Below, one piece after another: positions 9,475 through 19,131 of a stretch of DNA of 64,000 bases (position 1 is the first letter of the stretch; each line of letters begins with the position of its first letter). Where the stretch lies: contig CAKOGP040000125.1 in the NCBI GenBank assembly GCA_933822405.4, forward strand, positions 29,253 through 93,252, given 5' to 3'. The translations under genes and the position numbers were made by a program. The DNA comes from Cylindrotheca closterium (taxonomy: Eukaryota > Bacillariophyta > Bacillariophyceae > Bacillariales > Bacillariaceae). The notes under the pieces were generated by a model. That model made no database searches and was not told where the DNA came from. It saw nothing but the letters and a program-made list of their open reading frames with translations.

Positions 9475-9530
9475 TTTGTAGGGTTGTCAAGCACCTACCG
9501 GTGCAGTAACACACACCTTTGTTCTTTTTT

Positions 9531-9617
9531 TGTGACGTCAGCCAGAAATTTTCATTCAAAATATATGCAGAGATTCCTTTTTCGAATCTCCGGTCATTTG
9601 TCACATGTGACGTCAGC
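9531..9617. promoter_or_regulatory. Paired CRE-like sites (TGTGACGTCAGC)
   Basis: The 12-mer TGTGACGTCAGC occurs at 9531-9542 and again, identically, at 9606-9617 in the 403-bp space between the divergent rhodanese and small-peptide genes. TGACGTCA is the palindromic bZIP/CRE core, and TGACGT elements are known CO2/cAMP-responsive sites in diatom promoters. A role here is inference from duplication and position. Confidence 0.5.
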
Positions 9618-9877
9618 AGGTATTCTCTGCGCAGCAGAAAAATAAGATTCTTGGGATTTGAATGAATGAATCAATCTCCCCGCGGTCATTTTTGAAACTG
9701 GAACCTTTTTCTTCACAAATCATCACCACATTTTGGTAAATAGATTCATTCAACCACCATAGCACTATTTTACTTCTTCCCATACACAAAAATCTCAATT
9801 CAAAGCAGACCAAAGCATTTGAGGAGCCGACGACGCCAGAACATACTGTTTCTCCATTATCACTCATCAGAACCAAA

Positions 9878-10048
9878 ATGCTATTCCTCTTCTCAATCGG
9901 TTGTGCCCTTGCCTATGCCGCTCAAGGAATCTTGCAGGTTCCCAACAGCAATGACCACCAAATCTTGATCGAAACTGTGGATAGTCAAGCTAACCGTATT
10001 CAATTGGACAATGAGCAACCCGAGTACTTGCCATTTCGATTGGCATGA
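9878..10048 (+). CDS. Putative secreted 56-aa peptide
   Basis: A short open frame from ATG at 9878 to TGA at 10046-10048. It begins MLFLFSIGCALAYAAQG, a compact signal peptide with a likely cut after AYA. The mature part, of about 40 residues, is polar and acidic (VPNSNDHQILIETVDSQ, then QLDNEQPEYLPFRLA) with no cysteines. The ATG context is ACCAAAATG, an A-rich context common in diatoms. It is too short for most gene finders. It lies head-to-head with the rhodanese gene, sharing the CRE-like region. No homologue is recognised. It could also be the first exon of a longer gene: I saw no convincing donor before the stop. The signal-like N-terminus supports a real gene, but evidence is limited. 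Confidence 0.4.
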   Translation: MLFLFSIGCALAYAAQGILQVPNSNDHQILIETVDSQANRIQLDNEQPEYLPFRLA

Positions 10049-10469
10049 GTACGAAAACCTCAAACTATTTGTTCTTTCTCTACACCACGACGTCACATGG
10101 ACCATTTTTGAATACACAATACCCCGGCACAAGCACCAGAACCAATGACCAGAAGCAGACAAGACACTTGCGCTTTTTGTTGCAATGCTGCGGCTATATA
10201 TGAACTGTTACTATAGTATCCATTGTTTATATAACTTCTTTGAATAGTCTCGATCTCCTCTCGCTTGGTCATTCAAGAAAAAGGGAACCCGAAGTAGTGT
10301 TTTTCACCTAGAAAGATGCATTTAACCGGTACACCTGTTATTAGCTGTTTCTATCATAGCATCCAATCAATCTTTTCCAGATGGATCCTTAAATTTCTCT
10401 CTTTACTTCATGTTCTACCACTTTGTAGCATGTGCAACACTAGTAATTTTCCTCACAACCAAATTTATT

Positions 10470-12175
10470 TTAGGACGATTTCACTTTGGAATTCGTCAAT
10501 CGGCGTATCATCCGTCTGGCAAACTTTCGCAGCTTGCCTCTTCGTCGCTTTCGCCTGAGGATTTCGTAGCGATAGGTTCCCCAGAAGACACTTCGAAAGA
10601 GTTGGTGACTATCCGGGATTTCCTTTTGTACAATTGGGACTCCGCTCGCCAATTTGGCTCGGATGAATTGGTTGGATATTTTCATTTCCCTTCGGGTGGA
10701 AGAGGATAGTGGGGCACTCGTTAGTGAATCCAAACTATCATTGCTGAGGCTACGGTGCAAAGTCCACTTTTTGCCAGAAGTAATTCTCCAAGCACTGGGC
10801 GTGCGAAAGGCTGATATCGATGACACTCGAAGCAAGAGCTCTTCAAAATCCGCATCGACAAGGTCTAGTAATTTGCGTGGAGGAAAGCGTTTTCTGTAAT
10901 GTTGGACAAAAAGTCCAATGCAAATGGATCAAGAAATAATGTTGTCAGTCCAAAGTGGATCGAATCGAATCGAATCCAATTCCACCACAATTCCAAAACT
11001 TACAGTATACCGAGAGCATCTTCCAAAATCTCTTGCACTGGTACACGACAATGGACTGTATTATCATGTCTACTCGCCATGTCGGAACCAATGGATCGGG
11101 GTAGCTTCTTCAATAGGACAAACAAACTTGCGGGATCATAATCTTCGTGTTGCAAGAGCTCTTGCTTCAAGACTGGGTGCGTCAACAACGACACTGCGAA
11201 ATACAGCGGCAAAAGTGGATGGCCTGCCATGAAGGCATCCGCCAATCTTGCAGCAGTGTCTGGATGATAGACATCATGAGTGAACCAAGTAATGACCCAT
11301 GGCAAGCACAGACTTGCCAAATCCACTTCCTGCAAAGCGTAATGGACATGTCTATCAATTTGTTCCACCAGTGGCAAGACCAGCAAATTGAGCAACCAAG
11401 TAACATTGCTAAAGTTTTCACGCATGGCATCTCGAAAATGCGATTGTCCGACGGCATGTTGTACTAGTTCGGCCGTAAGTTCTGTATCATACTGAAGACT
11501 GTGTAGCAGTACACCAACGACATCGTGCAATCCTTGATAGTAGTGGTGTTTTTGATCAGTGACAACATTTTCCAAAACTGTTGTCAATCGTTCACCAGCA
11601 TATTCTGGCGTGGTATTCCTTTCGTAGTGTTTGTTGTATTGAAAGATGACAGATCGGTTGGACTCCCTTCGAATCAACTCGTGTTCAGGATTCCGTTCCG
11701 TTTGAACAGAATGATGCTGGGATGGGTGTGAAGATACGGATGACGACGTAAATATGGTATCCGACGAATCGACGACCGATGTTGGCGACGCAGCCCCATC
11801 CGCTTGTCCGGATGATGATTCATGTTGCAAATCCGGTATTGGGTTCTCGCTTTCAATGTCATCATCATCACCAAATCGTTCTGTCTTGTCTTCCACATCA
11901 AATCCCACCAATAGTGGCCATGCTCGTTTCCTAGCTTCCGGCGTCAATAGTCCACCCTTACTTAGAGCCAATTCTCGCAATTCCCAAAGGTGGACTGGAT
12001 TGTGTTCCAGACAGAATTGAATTCTTCGTTGTTTGGCCAAATGCCAATTGGGATCTTCGGCTTCGGTCAAGAGTGAATTGGGATCCTTTATTATTCTCAT
12101 CGCTACCAGTAGGGATTCAAAGAACTGAAATACAAAGGCAAGGTTGCAGTGCAAACTTCCTCCTTCCGCCATCAT
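10470..12175 (-). CDS. TBC1D20-like Rab GTPase-activating protein
   Basis: TBC proteins accelerate GTP hydrolysis by Rab GTPases; the TBC1D20/Gyp8 group acts on Rab1/Ypt1-type Rabs at ER and Golgi. Exons are complement of 11004-12175 and 10470-10893, with a 110-nt intron (GTAAGT...TACAG), 531 aa. The first Met is at 12175; a second at 12100 (MRIIKDPNSL) is also possible because a tract resembling an acceptor precedes it. RKRAWPLLVGF opens the TBC domain, ESNRSVIF carries the arginine-finger position (Asp of the usual IxxDxxR replaced), and HYYQGLHDVVGVLL is the glutamine-finger box. LCLPWVITWFTHD and AGHPLLPLYFAVS match TBC1D20. An acidic, Ser-rich insert precedes the catalytic part. Exon 2 adds about 140 basic residues ending RRKRRRGKLRKFARR, without the clear membrane anchor of animal TBC1D20. 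The arginine finger motif is weakly conserved. Confidence 0.8.
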
Positions 12176-12945
12176 GATTTTGAATTTTACGGCAAATAAT
12201 CTGAATTTTAGGAATCTTCTCAGAGCAGCTTTTTAGGAAAGTATGGTGTGTTCTGCCTGCCCAGTTCGAGTGATTGCTGATTCAATTTAATTCAGTTATT
12301 CAACACTCCAACGACAAGCTTGAAGTGGGTTTGATCGGAATGGTCACCAAGACTTCACCTGTCATTCTATCAAACAAGGAAAAGAATTTCAAGTAGACCC
12401 AAACGCTGGATGGAGGTGCACGCGCACTTCGCGCTGGCCGGGATTTTCAAATTTACGACTTACTCGTCTGTCCTCTCGTTCCAGCATTCTCAATTCATTC
12501 ATTCGCTCCGGCAAAAGGCCCAAACTTGAAACAGGATGCGGGGTAACATTTCGGGGCAAAAGGCTCCAAATTCCTTAAAATACCCCAAATCGCCAAACAA
12601 TACCTCCGATGACGACCGTTGCTGGCTTCTCCAATGTACTGCTACGTATGTACAACAACGTCTTCTTCCTTTGGCTCGCTCGCATTTCATTTGTAACAAA
12701 CATGCGTTCTGTAGATAGGAGGTTGCATAATTTGTGCATGTTCTATTAACGGCAGCAACACACTCTCTTCACTGCAGCTTCCATTCCAACTTCTTTGCAT
12801 TGGAATTGACCCGCATTGATTGGCTGCATCAGACATCTCATTCACAAAGTGGCCCTGCCTTTAACTTTCTGACAAACGAGAACCGTCAGAGAAAATACCT
12901 TCTCAGGAAATTCCCATCTGCAACAACAACAACATTGAACTTTCT

Positions 12946-14208
12946 ATGATGCTTCCCAGACTCAACTCTCATCGTTATGAAACCAATGGTGTGACCTCTA
13001 CCATGTGGATTCGAAGAGTTTCTTTTCTATTGTGCGGCATTTGCGCGGCTGTTAGCCTATCAATAGGACACACCTTTTCCGATGAAATGGGAGACAACAA
13101 TCCAAGAAAGGGTACAGGTGTCCCCAATTCCGTCCATCCTCAAGATCAATACTATTACCGTCTGCCAGAAATGACACAAAAAATGCTGGCGGATTTCAAG
13201 GGACCTAATGGACCCAAGCCAACTGTCATGGTGACGGGTGCCGCTGGATTCGTTGGCATGTGGACCTGTCTCGCACTCAAAAAAATCGGCATGACGCCCA
13301 TTGGTTATGATGTCGTCAACAATTATTACAGCACAGACTTAAAACAATCCAGAATTGCGAAATTGAAAGAGAATGGTATTGAATTTGTTAAAGGTGATGT
13401 CTGTGATGTTGGAAAACTTAAGGAAACCATTTCCAATCATCAGATTACACGAATCATTCACCTTGCGGCTCAAGCTGGTGTTCGATACAGTTTGGATCAT
13501 CCTATGGAATACACACGAAACAATATTGACTGCTTTGTTTATCTATTGGAGACAATCGTCGAATTGGGATTGCACAAGAATGGTCGATTTGTATATGCCT
13601 CATCTTCGTCTGTCTATGGAAACAACAAGAAGGTTCCCTTTCAAGAGTCGGATCGACTGGAAGATCCTGCATCGCTGTACGCTTCTACCAAGCGAACCGA
13701 TGAGCTGATTGGACAAACGTACTACAACCTGCACAATGTTTCCAGCATCGGCCTTCGATTCTTTACTGTGTATGGGGCCTATGGTCGACCTGATATGGCA
13801 CCTTGGATCTTTTCTGAAAAGATTATGAGCAATGAGACCATTCAAGTCTTCAACCATGGAAAATCAAGGAGAGACTTTACTTATGTCGAAGATATTGTCC
13901 AAGGTGTTGTGAACTCTCTCTTTGTCGTTCCTGGACAACCTGAACTTATCAACCTTGGAAATGGACGACCTGTCGTTCTAGCAGATTTTGTCCGACTGGT
14001 CGAAAAGGAAGTTGGATGGGAGGCCAAGAAGAATCATATTGGAATGCAAAAGGGAGATGTTCCTGTAACCTATGCTGATATTACCAAGGCCAGACGAATG
14101 TTGGGATACAATCCCAATACACCCATTGAAAAGGGCATTGCTGACTTTGTCACATGGTTCCGTGACGCCAATGCTCTGCAGTATCGAATGACAAAGAGCA
14201 CATCGTAA
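12946..14208 (+). CDS. GAE: UDP-glucuronate 4-epimerase (membrane-anchored)
   Basis: Extended SDR enzyme that interconverts UDP-glucuronate and UDP-galacturonate for acidic polysaccharides. 420 aa, single exon. A short N-terminal hydrophobic segment (VSFLLCGICAAVSLSIG) after a basic stretch predicts a type II Golgi/ER anchor as in plant GAE proteins. The NAD-binding motif is TGAAGFVG (about residues 98-105), the DVVNNYYSTDLKQSR block is typical of GAE, HLAAQAGVRYSLDHP is conserved, the catalytic pair is YASTK, and GLRFFTVYGAYGRPDMAPW and GKSRRDFTYVEDIV match the family. The start at the ATGATG at 12946 is chosen because it includes the anchor; a Met at 13003 would also keep it. Other UDP-sugar epimerases are less likely given the VYGAYGRPDMA signature. 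Confidence 0.88.
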   Translation: MMLPRLNSHRYETNGVTSTMWIRRVSFLLCGICAAVSLSIGHTFSDEMGDNNPRKGTGVPNSVHPQDQYYYRLPEMTQKMLADFKGPNGPKPTVMVTGAAGFVGMWTCLALKKIGMTPIGYDVVNNYYSTDLKQSRIAKLKENGIEFVKGDVCDVGKLKETISNHQITRIIHLAAQAGVRYSLDHPMEYTRNNIDCFVYLLETIVELGLHKNGRFVYASSSSVYGNNKKVPFQESDRLEDPASLYASTKRTDELIGQTYYNLHNVSSIGLRFFTVYGAYGRPDMAPWIFSEKIMSNETIQVFNHGKSRRDFTYVEDIVQGVVNSLFVVPGQPELINLGNGRPVVLADFVRLVEKEVGWEAKKNHIGMQKGDVPVTYADITKARRMLGYNPNTPIEKGIADFVTWFRDANALQYRMTKSTS

Positions 14209-14700
14209 CTCATCTACGGTATGTGTGTATATCTAAAAGCAGGAACCAAAGGGATGATGTATACAAGACTATCTATAGAAAACGGAGCAACACTAGAGGA
14301 TACAATCGGGTTAAGCATGTTAATTGTAAAACTATATTTGATTCAATTCTATTCCATTGTTGCGATTCAGAGCGGCACCAAGCCACCGACAGTGACTGCT
14401 AACTTTTGAACATCGGATTTCATATTATGTGTAATGAAGAGGCCTGCATTGAAGAACTGTTTCGCGTGGCACGTCTGCAGATTTTAAAAAACCTGCCTGA
14501 TATAATAGCTATTTGTATGAAAGAGCGAATCAGGCCCTTCTCAGAACATATGTTTCAGGTGATGGATGGTATAATTGTAGTTTAAGGTATGACATTGTAA
14601 TGGTCTATGGATTCAAACGTAAGCTGTTGAATGCGTGTGGCATGAGAAACATTTGCATGAATCGGAAATATTTTCCCCAGGGCACATAAGCGCTATTTCA
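14209..14700. other. Intergenic, nothing recognised
   Basis: It lies between the convergent 3' ends of the epimerase and the unknown gene at 14701. An open frame at 14221-14409 has no protein-like features. Confidence 0.5.
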
Positions 14701-15237
14701 TCATAGGACTGGCTCACCAACCCACAATGATACGCGTCTGATGGATTTCCTTCCTTTCTTGTTGCAAGAGAGCACTCGCGTTATCGAACGTGTAGCTATA
14801 GACTCTGGATCTGCTATCTGAAGCACATGCTTCTTGTGCTTGTAGTTCTTGGTGGTCGTCGTCGGAGTTGGTTTGAGAGAGTTTGGTTGTAGTGTCAATT
14901 TGCGTGGGTTTGCACCAGTTTTCAGTATGCGAGCTTCCATTGTGGGACCCTGTCGGGTAGGCTCATTACTGAGATCACCATAGTGTAGTGAAACTCTATG
15001 CACCGACTTGAAGCCAGAGAATGAGGAAGGATTCTCTTCGGAATCAGCTTCAGATTCTCCATCCGAGGACGCGACTGATACAGCCCGTGGTCGATGAGGA
15101 TGATTCAACAATTCAAGGTCAGGTTTTTGGACGCGAGTGATTATTCTTTTAAATTCTGATTCAGATCTGTGCGATAGAGCACCGTCCACGGTCATTTCAC
15201 TGAACTTGGACTGTGGCTTTGATTGCATTGATGGCAT
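14701..15237 (-). CDS. Unknown basic Ser-rich protein
   Basis: 178 aa from the Met codon at 15237 (MPSMQSKPQSKFSEM). The frame stays open upstream to 15783, but that part is rich in Arg/Cys and looks like 5' leader. The protein is Ser/Lys/Arg-rich and probably disordered. A short motif appears twice: KSVHRVSLHYGD near the middle and KSIRRVSLWVGEP at the C-terminus, sharing the pattern KS-x-x-RVSL-x-x-G. SDGESEADSEENPS is an acidic CK2-like stretch. RRVSL also fits a basophilic-kinase site. No family is recognised, and the function is unknown. Confidence 0.4.
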   Translation of the reverse strand: MPSMQSKPQSKFSEMTVDGALSHRSESEFKRIITRVQKPDLELLNHPHRPRAVSVASSDGESEADSEENPSSFSGFKSVHRVSLHYGDLSNEPTRQGPTMEARILKTGANPRKLTLQPNSLKPTPTTTTKNYKHKKHVLQIADPESIATRSITRVLSCNKKGRKSIRRVSLWVGEPVL

Positions 15238-16226
15238 GATGAAATTTGAGATTTGGATATGAAAAATGTGAAACACGGGATGATTTCGGAGTGGTTCGAA
15301 AAGATCGCGGATATCTGTAGATATTGTAGACGCACGTGCCCAAAGTAAGAAAGGCACGAATGCCAGACGATGTCGATGTTGGCACGAAGGCCAGACGTTG
15401 TATCGAGCACGACTTCCAGACAGACCACAGTAATAAAAGATGATATTGCGACCAAAACTAAATATAAGGTATGTCGCAAGGCGGTCACATTTTTCTCTGG
15501 TCCGCTCCGGGACCTGTCTGTTTTCATAGGTACGGACAGCCCGCGAGCACTCTAGTACATTGTGCATTCTGTCTGTTGTTTTGAGCCCCTCACGCGAGCG
15601 TTGGAGCACGAACATTATTGTGCACACGCACGTGTGTAGATGCATCCGTGAGACCCTTATTCTTTCTGGACCCGCTTCACGCTCTTCTCGTGCTGCTTTA
15701 AAAACATTTTTTTCTCTGCTCGCGGATATTTTCGTAGGTAATATTCGATCCGCGGTCACTTCAGTCGTGTCAAAAGTCAGCAAGAGTCTTCATGTTGTTT
15801 CTGTGTGGCTCGGGACCCCTTGTGAAGACCAAGAGAGTGTCTTGAGTCTTGAGTGGTATTCAAAAATCTAACTTGGAAACTGGACTACCTACTGTAGTCT
15901 TGGATGTGACGGAAAAGGATACAGGTGATTGCAGCAGGACTGGGCGCGTGTTGGATTCAAAGGGAAGAAGAGTACCTACAGTATGTCGATGATCAGGTGG
16001 TGGGGTCGGTTTACATGGTTGCGTGGTGGGGTCGGTTTACATGGTTGCGTTTCCAGGACAACGTTTGTCTCAGCAGTTACCTATAGTGATTAATTATTCA
16101 GAAACGAAAAACGCTTGCTTTCTTGGCAAAATTGAATTGAAAATTTCTAACAGTAATAGTTGTACATACCCCTAAGTTTAGAATGCGTCATTTTTAGCAC
16201 TCTCCGGTTCATGCCCTGCAAAGGCC
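15238..16226. other. Intergenic with a 26-bp tandem repeat
   Basis: No convincing gene. A perfect 26-bp direct repeat beginning TGGTGGGGTCGGTTTACATG occupies 15998-16023 and 16024-16049. Open frames on both strands at 15370-15871 are Arg/Ser-rich, lack family motifs and overlap the probable 5' leader of the neighbouring gene. Confidence 0.5.
15998..16049. repeat. 26-bp perfect tandem duplication
   Basis: Two adjacent identical 26-base units beginning TGGTGGGGTCGG; no third unit. Confidence 0.9.
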
Positions 16227-17171
16227 TTAACCCTGGTTGGATGCTGGCCCTTGACCAGCGTGTGTCCCACCAGGTCCTACGTTGAAAGCTGGCCCTTGAC
16301 CAGCGCGTGTCCCACCAGGTGCTCGATTTTGCTCGGAAGGGTTAGCTCGAAGACTCTCTAATAGCCTGCTTGCATTCGGGAATCCGGGATTGCCTTGTGG
16401 TTGTCGCATTTGCAAGGGATTCATAGCTCCAGCTGCAAGCTGTTGAAGAATGAGGCGGTCTCTCTCTTCACGAATGTTGTTGAGAAGCATCGACTGGTAC
16501 ATAGATGGCATACCAGAAGGCATGAAGCCTGATGATTGCGAGAGAACAGAAGCGAACGGAGCAACCATCATATTGGGTTGTTGAGAAACCAAAGAATGCA
16601 AAGGATTGGGCTGCCTCATGGAGTCAAGACCTCCAACTTGATTCAAACCGAGGTTTGGTTGCATCTGAGACTTGCTGATGGCACTCTTCGACTTAGGCTC
16701 AACTCTGGACTTTCCTCTCAGAGCATGGCTCACTTTAGCTCTTGCTTCAATGTCACTGACGCCTTCCCATTTGCCATCGACTTGCTTGAGGAATCGTCCA
16801 ACGTGTTTCCCATCGTTCTTTATTATCTTGACAACATCTTCAGCAATAGCTGTCTTTTCGTGTCTCCGAGCTTGAGTGTAGTTTGGCTTGTATACGTTCA
16901 CAATACTGTGCAGACGCAAGTTTCCTGGATGATCTTGGAAGGGCTGGTAGAGAATGTTAGCACAGCGTTCGGTTTGCAGTGGTTTGCACTCGGTGCTCTG
17001 GATGGATCGTACCTTTCCTCGACCAAACAAAACATCATACTCAGTTGGCTGGATCTCGTCAGCACCAATCTCAGCTGGATCGGCCTTTACAGCCTTCGTT
17101 TCCTCCATTGACAACAATTTGTGTTGATTGCGAAAATCAATGGTATCGTTTCTATTCATAGCAAGAAGCAT
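16227..17171 (-). CDS. DUF6824-family protein A
   Basis: The family, which I know as DUF6824, is expanded in diatoms and has no established biochemical role. Exons are complement of 17013-17171 and 16227-16943 with a 69-nt phase-0 intron, 291 aa. Splicing is preferred because it joins YDVLFGRGK to PFQDHPGNLRLH, restoring the usual DVLFGRG...HPGN..R block; unspliced reading is open but breaks it with 23 extra residues. The domain continues with YTQARRHEKTAIAEDVVKII, GRFLK and EARAKVSHALRG (about residues 45-130). The C-terminal half is Gln/Asn/Pro/Met-rich, like an activation region, ending with two near repeats of GPGGT(R/H)AGQGPA. The start at 17171 is tentative (Met also at 17159). A nuclear DNA- or protein-binding role is often supposed, but this is inference. 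Confidence 0.75.
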   Translation of the reverse strand: MLLAMNRNDTIDFRNQHKLLSMEETKAVKADPAEIGADEIQPTEYDVLFGRGKVRSIQSTECKPLQTERCANILYQPFQDHPGNLRLHSIVNVYKPNYTQARRHEKTAIAEDVVKIIKNDGKHVGRFLKQVDGKWEGVSDIEARAKVSHALRGKSRVEPKSKSAISKSQMQPNLGLNQVGGLDSMRQPNPLHSLVSQQPNMMVAPFASVLSQSSGFMPSGMPSMYQSMLLNNIREERDRLILQQLAAGAMNPLQMRQPQGNPGFPNASRLLESLRANPSEQNRAPGGTRAGQGPAFNVGPGGTHAGQGPASNQG

Positions 17172-18153
17172 TTGACTTTTTTATGAGTCAAGTCAGATGA
17201 AAGAATTGTTCTGACCGAGCAATATTCAGGTCATATGATAATATTGAAATGGTTGCGCATTGTACGATTCGCGGTCGCGCATATCGTGATTTTTTGTTGT
17301 TCTAGGAACAAACACTGCATCAGATCGATTAATATCAGCAGGAGGGCGTTTGGTTCTGAGCTGGAGCATGATGGTCCAAGTACTTTTAATGTACGGAGGG
17401 CCGTGACCACCGTTTACCAAATGCGAAGAAGTGGCCTAGGGGATTCAAAGCGAATGCCGAGTCATTTCGGGAAATTCGTTCGCGTGTTAAAAATGAACTC
17501 GACGTTCTTTAAATTGGAAGGCTCTTACTTATCGCTGCATTGTTACCAGGTGAATTCTCTAATTGCAAAACAAGACCCTTTTCGAAATCAAGGCTTCCTT
17601 TGTGACTTTTTATCAGAAGCGGTGTAAGAGGGCGAGCGGGAGCCTTGGCGGATTGCTTTGGGGAACTTTCTGGCCACATACAAGTGAGATATTCCGTACG
17701 TTCCGGTACGTTCGAATCTTTTCATTAAATTCGGGATTGAAACAAAAAACACAATGCTTACTTATGAGTCACGCAACAAGTCACACATGGAGCGCTACCA
17801 TATTCAATGGACATGATCAATTTTGGCTCTTCCCAAACCTCATTCATAAACAGTTACCGTACATTATTATAAACAATTATTCGTGGTCAATGCTCCATTT
17901 AGATACCACAGAGAGCGGTTTTGTTAGGGTAAAATGGTTGCACACAGCTGTTCCCTATCAAGCGGGCTAAACAGGTGGTTGCACACACACACACACACAC
18001 ACACAAAGTGGCGTCCGGACGCCACTAACACACACAAAATGACTCAAGTCAGTCAGTCGTTGGGTGGCAAAGATCCTGTTTGGTATCTTTTGTCAGTCCT
18101 CATGTAAAAAGTGCGCATTCGCTACTACATCGGTACCAGTATTGTACTGTAGA
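17172..18153. other. Intergenic; CA microsatellite beside a 20-bp palindrome
   Basis: No supportable gene. A (CA)n tract at about 17980-18004 is followed immediately by the perfect 20-base palindrome AGTGGCGTCCGGACGCCACT (18007-18026) and another short CA run. Open frames at 17235-17970 read as low-quality protein. Confidence 0.55.
18007..18026. repeat. 20-bp perfect palindrome
   Basis: AGTGGCGTCCGGACGCCACT equals its own reverse complement. It could form a cruciform or bind a dimeric factor; it is flanked on both sides by CA repeats. Confidence 0.85.
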
Positions 18154-18876
18154 CTATTGGTTGACTTCAAACACCGGCTTGATTGGGTTTCCATCATCAT
18201 CTCGTTTGATTCTCAAACCACCCTTTTCCACTTCATCCCCAACATAGATTTCGGGGTTGTACCCAACATCGTTCACAGAGAAATCTTCACTAAGATCTGC
18301 AACTGATCCATCAACCTTCGTGATTGACACCTTGTTTTGCACTGCATCCATTTCGGAATCACCAGGTGCCAACCATAGTTCCAAAGATGAAGCATATTTG
18401 CCTCCAAGATTCTGGGGTCGTAGCTCGCGTTTTGCGTACTCAAGAATTAGTCTTTTCTGAGCAATAACAGCTTGATCTGGTGTTGCTGCTGTATTCGGAC
18501 GAATGTTGACCTTCCCAACAAACCAAAGCAGTTCTGGATCATTCAGTGGACTCTTGCAGTAGACATCTGACGTGTATTCTTTACCATAGTCCTTTCGTAG
18601 CTTATCAAACGTGTTTGCAGCAACGCGAAGAGGCTTGGTACCACTACCTGCAAAACCAGATACGGTTCGGACCTTTCCATCAGAAGCTGGCTTTGGCGCA
18701 CTCCCAAAACCTCCTACACTCTTGGAAGCTGGAGCCTTCGAGGAGGAGGATTTTCGATTCTGTTGCTTTTTTGCAAATAAGCTCGTTGTTGAACGCGAAT
18801 TGAAGTTTGTGGTTAATCCTATAATTACGGAAGGATAAGTAACAAGTAGAAACGATAGAAGCGCCTTTGGATTCAT
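18154..18876 (-). CDS. Unknown protein with signal/transit sequence
   Basis: 240 aa from the Met codon at 18876 (MNPKALLSFLLVTYPSVIIG), chosen because it places a signal peptide at the very N-terminus; the frame is open to 18963. After the signal comes a Ser/Lys-rich, probably disordered part (KKQQNRKSSSSKAPASKS), then a conserved-looking globular region from FDKLRKDYGKEYTSDVYC through LLWFVGKVNI, RELRPQNLGGKYASSLELWLAPGD and YNPEIYVGDEVEKGGLRIKRD. The N-terminal layout resembles plastid-targeted diatom preproteins, although the cleavage site lacks an evident AF motif (GLTTNFNSRSTTSLFA). The family is not recognised and no function is assigned. Confidence 0.6.
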   Translation of the reverse strand: MNPKALLSFLLVTYPSVIIGLTTNFNSRSTTSLFAKKQQNRKSSSSKAPASKSVGGFGSAPKPASDGKVRTVSGFAGSGTKPLRVAANTFDKLRKDYGKEYTSDVYCKSPLNDPELLWFVGKVNIRPNTAATPDQAVIAQKRLILEYAKRELRPQNLGGKYASSLELWLAPGDSEMDAVQNKVSITKVDGSVADLSEDFSVNDVGYNPEIYVGDEVEKGGLRIKRDDDGNPIKPVFEVNQ

Positions 18877-19131
18877 TTTCGTGGTGCTTGCATCGATTGT
18901 CGAGAATAATACGAGGTTTGATGCGATGGTTGATGCGTGTGTTGATGGCTTTGTGGACCCCATCGATTCAATTGCGGAGCGAGCGGGGGACAGACGGTTT
19001 GTCCAATGACGAACCAGTTACCGTCGAACCGTAATAAGGTCAAAGGAATTAAGAATTAGTCGAGGAAATGTAGATAGCAAAGAGGTAATTATATAGCCGA
19101 TAGGTAGGAGAGAAAGAAAGCAAGAGAAGAA

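Noticed and set aside
10316..10899. Plus-strand frames with a hydrophobic start (MFYHFVACATLVIFLTTKF)
   Set aside because: The minus strand here is exon 2 of the TBC gene, joined by good GTAAGT/ACAG sites and keeping frame.
15370..15871. Plus-strand frames opposite the 14.7-kb unknown gene leader
   Set aside because: Arg/Ser-rich, no motif beyond one string similar to the gene's own repeat; kept only as a note under that finding.
17235..17970. Overlapping plus-strand frames of 130 and 135 codons
   Set aside because: They start at weak ATGs, have no domain, and run through repeat-like sequence.
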